Source: an uncultured Bacillota bacterium
GTDB lineage: Bacteria; Bacillota; Clostridia; Christensenellales; Borkfalkiaceae
Reading direction: 5' to 3'
DNA length: 32,678 nucleotides
NCBI GenBank assembly: GCA_949283775.1
Contig: CASDTU010000064.1
Location: forward strand, 1 to 32,678
Of this stretch, positions 1 to 8,695 are shown in pieces; positions within the stretch are counted from its first letter, which is position 1; each line of letters begins with the position of its first letter. The position numbers and the translations under genes are program-made. A model generated the notes under the pieces. That model was not told where the DNA came from, did not search any database, and saw nothing but the letters and a program-made list of their open reading frames with translations.

Positions 1-43
1 GAGAAAAATACTGTAAAAGGATCTATCTTATCCTAAAAAATAA

Positions 44-72
44 TTGACAAATTTTGATAGGCTTAGTATAAT
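44..72 (+). promoter_or_regulatory. Sigma-A type promoter of the leader RNA / polyamine operon
   Basis: A perfect -35 box TTGACA lies at 44-49 and a perfect -10 box TATAAT at 67-72, with a 17-base spacer. Transcription should start near 79-80. It is the only strong promoter I see upstream of the gene at 531, but the terminator at 427-462 lies in between. Confidence 0.85.
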
Positions 73-79
73 GCAAAGG

Positions 80-462
80 AATGGATAACTTCTAAGCATT
101 AGAGTCTTCCAAGCAATTATTGGGACCACTTTTTTAAAAAAAAGTTGAGGCCATACGGACAGCCGGGTCCACTGCCGATCGGCGGTTTTCCGCCTTATTG
201 ATTGAGTTAAAAGCTCAAATTTTATAAGTTGGTTACTTTATAACCGAAATGCGTTGTATACGCAAACTTGTGAAACGGTCAATAAGAGTAGTAAAAGTTG
301 TTGCTATATAGACTCTGTATGCCAAGCCAATTTTGCCGGAAGGACAATTCGGCAATTCGACGATCAGACATAGAAGTTTTCCTGTCCGCAGTATGCCGGA
401 AAAGGGGAATATGTTTTGAAAGCGGCCGCGCAAGTTGTGTAATTACAGCTTGCGCGTTTTTT
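80..462 (+). ncRNA. Structured, terminated leader or small RNA upstream of speA (raiA-motif candidate)
   Basis: About 380 nt lie between the consensus promoter and an intrinsic terminator, with no convincing gene inside. By eye it folds into a multi-branched structure. GGC/ATAC at 149-156 pairs with GTATGCC at 317-323, with C152 bulged. GGAC 157-160 pairs with GTCC 167-170. GGCGG 181-185 pairs with CCGCC 190-194. TTATTGA 195-201 pairs with TCAATAA 279-285 and encloses hairpins at 202-218, 231-245 and 251-263. A further hairpin pairs TTGCCG 333-338 with CGGCAA 350-355. The size and branched form resemble the raiA-motif RNA of Firmicutes, but I cannot confirm this without a covariance search. 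It could instead be a cis-regulatory leader for the polyamine operon. I found no match by eye to the SAM, THF, glycine or c-di-GMP riboswitches. The RNA limits are inferred; the helices are visible in the sequence. Confidence 0.65.
427..462 (+). terminator. Intrinsic terminator between leader RNA and speA
   Basis: CGCGCAAG at 427-434 pairs perfectly with CTTGCGCG at 449-456. The stem extends inward by four more pairs (TTGT/ACAG, one of them G-T) and six T residues follow at 457-462. It lies 69 bases before the speA start, and no clear second promoter follows it. The operon is therefore likely transcribed by read-through or regulated antitermination. Confidence 0.9.
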
Positions 463-530
463 ATTGCAAGCGAAAGAGCCGCAGGGATCGGACAGACTTG
501 CGGCAGAGCATGGAATGAGGAAGGAAAAAA

Positions 531-1988
531 GTGGAAAACAAAGGAAAGCTGGATCAAAACAGGGCGCCTATTTATGAAGCGTTGGAAATGTTTCGGGATA
601 TGCGCGTGGTACCGTTCGACGTGCCGGGACACAAGCACGGCAGGGGCAATCCCGAACTGACGGCATTTTTGGGGGAACGCTGCGTAAGCATCGACGTGAA
701 CAGCATGAAACCGCTGGACAATCTTTGCCATCCCGTTTCGGTCATCCGTGAGGCGGAAGACTTGGCCGCCGAAGCGTTTGGGGCGGCGCATTCTTTTTTA
801 ATGGTAGGCGGCACGACGAGCGCGGTACAGAGCATGGTTCTGTCCGTCTGTAAACGGGGGGATAAAATCATTCTGCCGCGCAACGTGCATCGCAGCGTCA
901 TCAACGCGCTCGTCTTGTGCGGCGCGATCCCCGTCTATGTGAATCCGGAAGTTGATGTCAATCTCGGAATTTCGCTGGGAATGAAGCGCGATCAGGTAGC
1001 GAAAGCCATTTCGGAAAATCCGGACGCGGTAGCGGTTTTGGTAAACAATCCGACCTATTATGGTATTTGCAGCGATTTGAAAGCGATCGTGGATATGGCG
1101 CACAAGGCGGGAATGTACTGCCTTGCGGACGAAGCGCACGGAACGCACTTTTATTTCGGGGAGGATCTTCCAATATCCGCAATGGCGGCCGGGGCGGATA
1201 TGGCGGCGGTGTCCATGCATAAGAGCGGCGGAAGTTTGACTCAGTCCAGCCTGCTTTTGACGGGGGCAAATATCAATGAGGGGCACGTTCGGCAGATCAT
1301 CAATCTTACGCAGACGACGTCGGGCAGTTATCTTCTTATGTCGAGTCTCGATATCAGCCGCAGGAACTTGGCGCTGAAAGGAAAAAAGATCTTTGCGAAA
1401 GTCATTGCAATGGCGGATTACGCGCGGGAAGAGATCAACGCGATCGGGGGATATTACGCTTTCGGACGGGAGCTGATCAACCGCGACTCGGTTTATGATT
1501 TTGACAGTACGAAATTGAGCGTCCACACCCGCGATATCGGGCTTGCCGGTATCGAAGTGTACGATCTTCTGCGTGACGAATACGATATTCAGATCGAGTT
1601 CGGCGATATCGGAAATATCCTCGCCTATCTTTCCATCGGCGATCGGATGCAGGAGCTGGAACGGCTGGTCAGCGCGCTTGCGGAGATCCGCCGCAGGTAT
1701 CAAAAAGACACCGCCGGCCTTTTAAGCCAGGAATATCTGGCGCCGGAAGTGGTGATCAGTCCGCAGGAAGCCTTTTATGCGAACAAAAAAAGCATCCCGA
1801 TCCATGCGAGCGAGGGGTACGTTTGCAGTGAGTTTATCATGTGCTATCCGCCGGGAATTCCGATCCTGGCGCCGGGCGAGCGGATCACGAAAGACATTAT
1901 CCAGTATATCGAATATGCCAAAGCCAAGGGCTGTTCCATGACGGGACCGGAAGATCCCGAAATCGAAAACGTCAACGTGTTGGCGTAG
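531..1988 (+). CDS. speA: Arginine decarboxylase (Orn/Lys/Arg decarboxylase, SpeA type)
   Basis: PLP-dependent decarboxylase of the aspartate-aminotransferase-fold Orn/Lys/Arg family, predicted to convert arginine to agmatine in the cytoplasm. The 485-residue length is close to Bacillus SpeA. The N-terminus carries the family block FDVPGHKHGRG near residues 26-36. The cofactor lysine is K231 in SMHKSGGSLTQSS, and DEAHGTH lies just upstream. Arginine is preferred over lysine or ornithine because an agmatinase-family gene lies two genes downstream. The start is GTG at 531, chosen because GAGGAAGG at 517-524 sits six bases upstream; the next ATG codons have no comparable site. It is the first gene of a tight five-gene polyamine operon, and SpeE begins 12 bases after its stop. 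Its expression should depend on passing the terminator at 427-462. Substrate is inferred from family and context. Confidence 0.93.
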   Translation: MENKGKLDQNRAPIYEALEMFRDMRVVPFDVPGHKHGRGNPELTAFLGERCVSIDVNSMKPLDNLCHPVSVIREAEDLAAEAFGAAHSFLMVGGTTSAVQSMVLSVCKRGDKIILPRNVHRSVINALVLCGAIPVYVNPEVDVNLGISLGMKRDQVAKAISENPDAVAVLVNNPTYYGICSDLKAIVDMAHKAGMYCLADEAHGTHFYFGEDLPISAMAAGADMAAVSMHKSGGSLTQSSLLLTGANINEGHVRQIINLTQTTSGSYLLMSSLDISRRNLALKGKKIFAKVIAMADYAREEINAIGGYYAFGRELINRDSVYDFDSTKLSVHTRDIGLAGIEVYDLLRDEYDIQIEFGDIGNILAYLSIGDRMQELERLVSALAEIRRRYQKDTAGLLSQEYLAPEVVISPQEAFYANKKSIPIHASEGYVCSEFIMCYPPGIPILAPGERITKDIIQYIEYAKAKGCSMTGPEDPEIENVNVLA

Positions 1989-2000
1989 GAGGAAGTAGAA

Positions 2001-2852
2001 ATGGAATTATGGTTCAGTGAATTTCATGCGCCGGACGTAAAACACAGCATCCGCGTGAACCGGCATCTGTATTCGCAGAGAAGCGAATATCAGCAGATCG
2101 ACGTGTTTGAAACGCCCGAATTCGGTAGAGTGCTCACCCTCGACGGAAACGTTCTTTTGACCGAGCGGGACGAATTTATATACGACGAAATGATCACGCA
2201 CGTTCCGATGTCGGTGCATCCCTGTGTGCGCGATGTCTTAGTGATCGGCGCGGGGGACGGCGGCGTCGTGCGGGAACTGACGCGCTATGCCTGCGTGGAA
2301 AAGATCGATCTCGTGGAAATGGATCCGCAGGTCGTGGAAGTCTGCCGCACTTATCTTCCGGAAAATGCCTGCAAGCTGGACGATGCGCGCGTGCACATTT
2401 ATTACGACAACGCTTTGCGGTTTTTGCGGCGGTGTACGGCAAATTATGACCTTATTATCGTGGATTCCATCGATCCGTTCGGGCCTTCGGAAGGCTATTT
2501 TACCCGCGAATTTTACGGGATCTGTTACAACGCACTCCGCGAGGACGGCATCATGGTCAATCAGCAGGGAAGCCCCTTTTATAAACATGATGCGGACGTC
2601 ATGCGGCGCAGCCATCATAAAATCGTAAACACCTTCCCGATCAGCCGCGTGTACCAGGCACACATTCCGACCTATGCGGCCGGATATTGGCTGTTTGGGT
2701 TTGCAAGTAAAAAATATCATCCGATCGCTGATTTTCAGGCGGAAAAATGGAAGAGTTTGAATTTGGAAACAAACTATTATACAACAAAATTGCATATAGG
2801 TTCCTTTTATCTGCCCGCTTTTTTGGAAAAGATGCTCAAAGAGGTCGAGTAA
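2001..2852 (+). CDS. speE: Polyamine aminopropyltransferase (spermidine synthase)
   Basis: The SpeE family moves an aminopropyl group from decarboxylated S-adenosylmethionine to putrescine, or to agmatine in some members. The 283-residue protein has the Rossmann nucleotide motif GAGDGG at 83-88, the acidic motif VEMDPQ near 105-110 and the active-site block VDSIDPFGP containing D155 and D158. Its C-terminus (ETNYYTTKLHIGSFYLP) is typical of the Bacillus enzyme. An AGGAGG site at 1987-1992 overlaps the speA stop and supports the ATG at 2001. The odd point is that no S-adenosylmethionine decarboxylase (SpeD) gene is in this window, although the next genes encode a route that does not need it. 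Whether the acceptor is putrescine or agmatine cannot be told from the sequence. Confidence 0.93.
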   Translation: MELWFSEFHAPDVKHSIRVNRHLYSQRSEYQQIDVFETPEFGRVLTLDGNVLLTERDEFIYDEMITHVPMSVHPCVRDVLVIGAGDGGVVRELTRYACVEKIDLVEMDPQVVEVCRTYLPENACKLDDARVHIYYDNALRFLRRCTANYDLIIVDSIDPFGPSEGYFTREFYGICYNALREDGIMVNQQGSPFYKHDADVMRRSHHKIVNTFPISRVYQAHIPTYAAGYWLFGFASKKYHPIADFQAEKWKSLNLETNYYTTKLHIGSFYLPAFLEKMLKEVE

Positions 2853-2853
2853 A

Positions 2854-3708
2854 ATGAAACAGAACATAGAGACATTTATCGGTTGCGGCGCGGAATATAG
2901 AGAAGCAAAGATTGTTTTATTCGGAGCGCCGTTCGATTCGACGACGAGTTTTCGCCCGGGGGCGAGGTTCGGCTCTTCGGCGATCCGACACGAGAGTTTT
3001 GGTTTGGAAACGTACAGCTTGTATCAAGATAAAGATTTGAGCGAATGCCGAATCTTTGACAGCGGGGATTTGGAGCTTTGTTTCGGCGATCCGACGCTCG
3101 CGCTTTCCGCCATCGAAAAGCATACGGCGAAAATTATAAAAGACGGAAAACTCCCCTTTTTGATAGGAGGGGAGCATTTGGTAACGCTCGGTGCGGTTCG
3201 CGCGGCATTCAAAAAATATCCCGATTTGCAAATCGTGCATTTTGATGCGCACGCGGATCTGCGCGAGAAGTATCTCGGCGCAAGATACAGCCATGCGTGC
3301 GTATTGCGAAGGTGCCATGATTTGCTGGGGGACGGAAAGATCCATCAATTTTGTATCCGCAGCGGAGAGCGGGAAGAGTTTGCGTTTGCAAAGGCGCATA
3401 CAAACCTGCACCCGTTTGATTTCAGCGGGCTGGAAGAGACCGTCGCCGCGCTTGCGCAAAGCGGCGCTCCCGTCTATGTGACCGTAGATCTGGATTGCCT
3501 TGATCCGTCTGTGTTTCCGGGAACGGGTACACCCGAAGCGGGAGGAGTCAGCTTTTTGCAGCTTCTTTCGGCGCTGCGCAGCGTGTGCAGTTTAAACGTG
3601 GTCGGCGCGGACGTGAACGAGCTCGCGCCGATGCTGGATAGCAGCGGCGCTTCTACGGCGACGGCTTGTAAAGTCGTGCGGGAATTTTTATTGGCATTAT
3701 ATCATTGA
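2854..3708 (+). CDS. speB: Agmatinase-family ureohydrolase
   Basis: Manganese ureohydrolase of the arginase/agmatinase family, 284 residues. It should remove urea from agmatine to give putrescine, or from aminopropylagmatine to give spermidine. All metal-ligand positions are present: H108 in GGEH, D131, H133 and D135 in DAHAD, and D212 and D214 in DLDCLDP. This is the same spacing as E. coli SpeB. It starts one base after the speE stop, with GAGGTCGAG as a weak ribosome binding site inside the end of speE, so it is probably translationally coupled. The gene order (decarboxylase, aminopropyltransferase, ureohydrolase, dehydrogenase, decarboxylase) leaves two possible substrates, so the agmatinase name is a family-level call. 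Confidence 0.92.
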   Translation: MKQNIETFIGCGAEYREAKIVLFGAPFDSTTSFRPGARFGSSAIRHESFGLETYSLYQDKDLSECRIFDSGDLELCFGDPTLALSAIEKHTAKIIKDGKLPFLIGGEHLVTLGAVRAAFKKYPDLQIVHFDAHADLREKYLGARYSHACVLRRCHDLLGDGKIHQFCIRSGEREEFAFAKAHTNLHPFDFSGLEETVAALAQSGAPVYVTVDLDCLDPSVFPGTGTPEAGGVSFLQLLSALRSVCSLNVVGADVNELAPMLDSSGASTATACKVVREFLLALYH

Positions 3709-3725
3709 AAACGGAGGACAAAGAA

Positions 3726-4984
<1,259 letters not shown>

Positions 4985-4985
<1 letters not shown>

Positions 4986-6352
4986 TGAAAGCCTGCTCCA
5001 TCGATTCGCCCGTTTTCCGTGCGCTGGGGAGGCAGGATCCGAAGGCCGTTTTTGGAGATCTTCCGACGCCCTGTTACGTCATTGACGAAGGGCAGCTGAT
5101 CAAAAACTGCGAAATTCTTTCCAAAGTCATGCGGGATACGGGCTGTAAAATATTGCTGGCGCAAAAAGCGTTTTCCAATTTCGCCTTTTATAAACAGATC
5201 GGGAACTACCTGAGCGGTACGGAGGCGAGCGGCTTATTTGAAGCGCGCCTCGGCAAAGAGGAAATGCCCGATAAAGAAGTGCATGTGTTCAGCGCCGCAT
5301 ATAAGGAAGAAGAATTTGAGAAGATCCTGCTCTACGCCGATCATATCGTCTTTAATTCGCCTTCGCAACTGAAAAAGTATGTCCGCCGCGCGAAAGACGC
5401 GGGCAAGAGTATCGGGCTTCGGATCAATCCGGAGCACTCCACGCAGGAAGGGCATGCAATATATGACCCGTGCGCGAAGGGGAGCAGGCTGGGCACGACG
5501 CGCGATGTCTGGGATAAGCAGATGACGAAAGAGCTTATCGATTGCCTGGACGGCTTGCATTTTCATACCCTCTGCGAGCAGAATGCGGACGCACTTGCCG
5601 CAACGCTGTATGCGGCGGAGGAAAAGTTCGGCGACGTGCTTTGTCGCATGAAATGGCTGAACATGGGCGGCGGACACCATATCACAAAAGAGGGATATGA
5701 CATTCCTTTGCTCGAAGAAACCGTTCGGTATGCGCAAAAAAAGTGGAACGTACAGGTATATTTGGAACCGGGAGAAGCGGTTGCCCTCAATGCAGGATTT
5801 CTTTTGACCCGCGTGCTGGATATCGTGGAAAACGGCGGCGCGCAAATTGCTGTTTTGGATGCGAGCGCCGCCTGTCATATGCCGGACGTGATCGAAATGC
5901 CGTATACGCCGCCGCTGCTCGATCCTTTTGCCGGGCGGAAAAACGATTGCGCCGGCGGAAAGCAAAATGCGGAATGTGGCGCCGCGGAATACGCTGAAAG
6001 CGGGGCAGAGGAGAAGATCGGCGCGGCTGCAAACGATACGGCATCGGAGAAGATCGGCGCGGCGGAAAGCGGCAAGGCGGAAGAAAAACACGAGAAGCGC
6101 GGCGACGGATGCGTTTATTCCTTTGGCGGGCCGACCTGCCTTTCGGGCGACATGATCGGATCGTATGTGCTGCGAGGACAGCTCTGTGTGGGCGATCTTC
6201 TGGTGTTTGGCGATATGGCGATTTATACGACCTGTAAAAACAACACCTTCAACGGAATGCCGCTGCCTAATATCTATATGCGCGGCAAAGACGGACAAAT
6301 TTCTCTGTTAAAGCGATTCGGCTACGAGGATTTTAAAAACAGATTGGGCTGA
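4985..6352 (+). CDS. nspC: Carboxynorspermidine decarboxylase with an Ala/Glu-rich insertion
   Basis: PLP-dependent decarboxylase of the alanine-racemase-fold family. It should remove CO2 from carboxy(nor)spermidine or a similar carboxylated triamine, giving the polyamine. Visible motifs are TPCYVIDE at the N-terminus, the cofactor lysine K61 in LLAQKAFSNF, HFHTLCEQ, LNMGGGHH and, near the C-terminus, SFGGPTCLSGD. The protein has 455 residues, about 70-80 more than usual for NspC. Most of the excess is a low-complexity Ala/Gly/Glu/Lys-rich stretch at about residues 318-373, between the PDVIEMPY and GGPTCLSGD blocks. It contains a 12-residue direct repeat (EKIGAA...). The insertion keeps the frame and all core motifs flank it, so the enzyme is probably intact with an extended loop. 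The start overlaps the previous stop (TGATG at 4983-4987). This is the last gene before the terminator at 6374. Confidence 0.9.
6011..6063 (+). repeat. 36-bp-period direct repeat inside nspC
   Basis: A 17-base unit beginning GAGAAGATCGG occurs at 6011-6027 and again at 6047-6063. The 36-base period equals 12 codons. It encodes the two EKIGAA segments of the low-complexity insertion and suggests growth by in-frame duplication. Confidence 0.8.
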
Positions 6353-6373
6353 GCGGCATCATCAAAGCGAAAC

Positions 6374-6409
6374 AAAAAGAAGGCTTTCCGTAGGGAAAGC
6401 CTTCTTTTT
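6374..6409 (+). terminator. Terminator of the polyamine operon
   Basis: AAGGCTTTCC at 6380-6389 pairs with GGAAAGCCTT at 6394-6403 around a GTAG loop. Flanking A and T runs extend the stem, and TTTTT ends it on the plus strand. The symmetrical A/T flanks mean it could also stop transcription from the other strand. Confidence 0.9.
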
Positions 6410-6479
6410 GCTTGTCCTTTTTGCATCGATCGTAAAGACAATGGAAGTACAGGCAGAAACAAAAAAATACAAAACGCGC

Positions 6480-6508
6480 TTGCGCAGCGCGGTTGGCTAT
6501 GGTATAAT
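6480..6508 (+). promoter_or_regulatory. Probable promoter of the sigma factor operon
   Basis: An extended -10 TGGTATAAT lies at 6500-6508, with a poor -35-like TTGCGC at 6480-6485 and a 17-base spacer. The 5' untranslated region would be about 140 bases of A-rich sequence before the start at 6658. Apart from this promoter I see nothing else in 6410-6640. Confidence 0.55.
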
Positions 6509-6657
6509 TTTTTTTGCAAAAAGAGTTTGAAAAAAATTTTTTGCAAATGTGTAAGGATCTGCGAAAAAATCCTACTATAAAAGTGAAGGGATAAAACTAT
6601 CAGAGGAAAGGGATTAAAAATAGTTCCGTGAAGGGACCAGGGAAAAGGGGGCAAACG

Positions 6658-7209
6658 ATGGAAGACGGCGCGATTTTGGATCTGTTCTTTTTGCGCAGCG
6701 AAGAAGCATTAAAGGAGACCGATCTGAAATACGGAAAAAAACTAAACGGGGTAAGCTACCGCATCACGCGCGATTGGAGCGAGGCGGAAGAATGCGTGAA
6801 CGACACGTATTTGGCGGCATGGAATTGTATTCCGCCCAAGCGCCCGACGTATTTTTCGGCATTTTTGTGCAAGATCGTGCGCAACATTTCCTTTGACCTT
6901 GTCGACAAAAAGACGGCGCAAAAGCGAAATGCCGTCGTTGTATCGCTGGACGAAGAGCTGGCGGAAATCTTGTCCGATCCAAAGATCGAGTCCGTGGAGG
7001 AAAATGCGCTTGCGCGCGCGATCGGGAAATTTTTGAAAAAAACGGATAAAACGTCGAGAATTCTCTTTATCCGCCGCTATTTTTACGCCGATTCGATGAC
7101 CGAGCTTTCCTATCTTGCGGAGATGAGCGTCAATGCCGTGACCGTGAAATTGTCGAGAATCCGAAAAAAATTGAGAGCGTTCCTGCGCAGGGAGGGATTT
7201 GACCTATGA
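6658..7209 (+). CDS. RNA polymerase sigma factor, ECF-like (sigma-70 family)
   Basis: A small sigma-70 family protein of 183 residues. Region 2 spans about residues 12-78, including the YRITRDWSEAEECVNDTYLAAW helix with its typical acidic/aromatic pattern and the CKIVRNISFDLVDKK segment. Region 4 is near the C-terminus (FYADSMTELSYLAEMSVNAVTVKLSRIRKKL), a helix-turn-helix for the -35 element. The frame is open from GTG 6628, but AAAAGGGGG at 6643-6651 is well placed for ATG 6658, which I chose. The stop overlaps the next start by four bases (ATGA), so the downstream membrane protein is translationally coupled, the usual layout of a sigma factor with its regulator. The signal and regulon are unknown. 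Confidence 0.88.
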   Translation: MEDGAILDLFFLRSEEALKETDLKYGKKLNGVSYRITRDWSEAEECVNDTYLAAWNCIPPKRPTYFSAFLCKIVRNISFDLVDKKTAQKRNAVVVSLDEELAEILSDPKIESVEENALARAIGKFLKKTDKTSRILFIRRYFYADSMTELSYLAEMSVNAVTVKLSRIRKKLRAFLRREGFDL

Positions 7210-8678
7210 ACAACAAAATTTTGCGCGCGCTCGGCGAATTGGACGAACAGCAGATTTTCGAAGCGGAACGCGACAATGCGGAAGCCTATTTTGAAAAGCG
7301 GAAAAAGCGGGTGCGCGGCAACCTGTTCGGGGCGGCCGTATGCGTCGTTTTGTGCCTGTTTTTTTGCCTGCCGCTGCTGATCAACGGGCTGGGCGGCGAA
7401 ATCGGTTATGGCGGCAACAACTCTTCGCCCGAGGGCGATCCGACCTTGTCGGAAAAGGGCGTGGGCGGAACATATTCCAACGAATACGGGAGCATAACGT
7501 TCGAATCGCTTTCGGATGCCGAAGTTACGCTCCTGTTTGAGAAAAAAACGGAAGATGCGTTTTCTGTCGTGTTTTACGGCCGTGAACGGGCGCAGGAGGG
7601 CGAGCTTTGGGTAGATTTTTATGCCTGTACCGATCCGAATTACGTAGAGCCTGACAAAACCGGAAAAGAAGGCGTCTTATCGCTTACAGTAAACGGTGTC
7701 AAGGCGGCGTCTTTGCCGACGGCGGCGGGAAAGTACCGCATCGAGATCGATTTTTCAAAGCTGGTCGGGGAAAATATCGAGATGGATCCGCAGTTTTCCG
7801 TGAGCGGCATGGGGGATTTTTCTATGGATCGCATCGAGAAAAATTCGACGATCGAAGGGATTTCTGTCTGTTTGGAGTCCATTTATGCCGATCCTGAAAA
7901 GAATTGCGATACTCTGCTGTTACGGCTGCAAGTCAACGAGCGTATTTCCGCGCCCGATCAATATGTGCGGCAGCTGTATGTCTTTGATGCGCTCGGAGCT
8001 TTACAGGGGGTGAGCGCGTTCGGGGAAACATTTTCTGACGTATCGGTCGATCAAAAGAAATATTTCGGTTTGGACTTGTCTTTTGTCGGCGCCGTATATA
8101 AGACAACGATCTATTTGCAGCTAACATATGCGCAAGGCACGTTTACGGGAGCAGACGCCGCGCGGTCCGGGAAGCTGGAAATCTTGCTCAACGGAACGGA
8201 CGAATCCTGCCGCGGCGAGTTTCGGTTTCTGTACAAAACGAAGGACGAGCAAAAAAAGATCATGCTCTTTTCGAGTGTCGATTTGCTTGCGCAAAACAGA
8301 GAGATCGTCGTGCCAGCATCGTTTCCGTGCGAGGTCGCGCTCGTCAAACAAATTCTGTTCGAACCCGAAACGGGGGGATTTTCGTATGCGTATACAGTGC
8401 CGAAAGGAGAGTCTGTGTGGCTCGGCGTGAAGGTTTCCTCTTTGAATCGGCTGCAATACGAGAGCCGCGTGCAGGCGTATTCGGAAACATATACCGTCAA
8501 CGGCATTGTATATTACGTTTCGGATTTGGCGACGGACAGCGGATATCCTGCGTATGAGATCGCATACGAATCGAACAAAAATTATTACAGCGTGGAGGTC
8601 GAGCTTCCGACGGAGTTTGCTATGGAAGAATTTTTGAGCGGATTTCAAAAACTGGAAAAGGAAGCGGGATCAATTTAA
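7206..8678 (+). CDS. Single-pass membrane protein, putative anti-sigma regulator
   Basis: A 490-residue protein with a short charged N-terminal cytoplasmic part (about 1-38), one membrane segment at about 39-61 (rich in Val, Leu, Cys and Phe), and a large outside part of about 425 residues that looks beta-rich. I recognise no catalytic motif. The overlap with the sigma gene and the topology suggest an anti-sigma factor or sensor. The cytoplasmic part is shorter than a normal zinc-binding anti-sigma domain and lacks its His/Cys motif, so the role is inferred from context. The outer domain could sense an envelope signal. The ATG at 7206 lies within the sigma stop and is the only sensible start. 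Confidence 0.8.
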   Translation: MNNKILRALGELDEQQIFEAERDNAEAYFEKRKKRVRGNLFGAAVCVVLCLFFCLPLLINGLGGEIGYGGNNSSPEGDPTLSEKGVGGTYSNEYGSITFESLSDAEVTLLFEKKTEDAFSVVFYGRERAQEGELWVDFYACTDPNYVEPDKTGKEGVLSLTVNGVKAASLPTAAGKYRIEIDFSKLVGENIEMDPQFSVSGMGDFSMDRIEKNSTIEGISVCLESIYADPEKNCDTLLLRLQVNERISAPDQYVRQLYVFDALGALQGVSAFGETFSDVSVDQKKYFGLDLSFVGAVYKTTIYLQLTYAQGTFTGADAARSGKLEILLNGTDESCRGEFRFLYKTKDEQKKIMLFSSVDLLAQNREIVVPASFPCEVALVKQILFEPETGGFSYAYTVPKGESVWLGVKVSSLNRLQYESRVQAYSETYTVNGIVYYVSDLATDSGYPAYEIAYESNKNYYSVEVELPTEFAMEEFLSGFQKLEKEAGSI

Positions 8679-8695
8679 AAAGGGGGAGAAATAAG

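Noticed and set aside
298-660. 120-codon plus-strand open frame between the leader RNA and speA
   Set aside because: It runs through the terminator hairpin and into the start of speA in another frame, and has no good ribosome site or recognisable motif.
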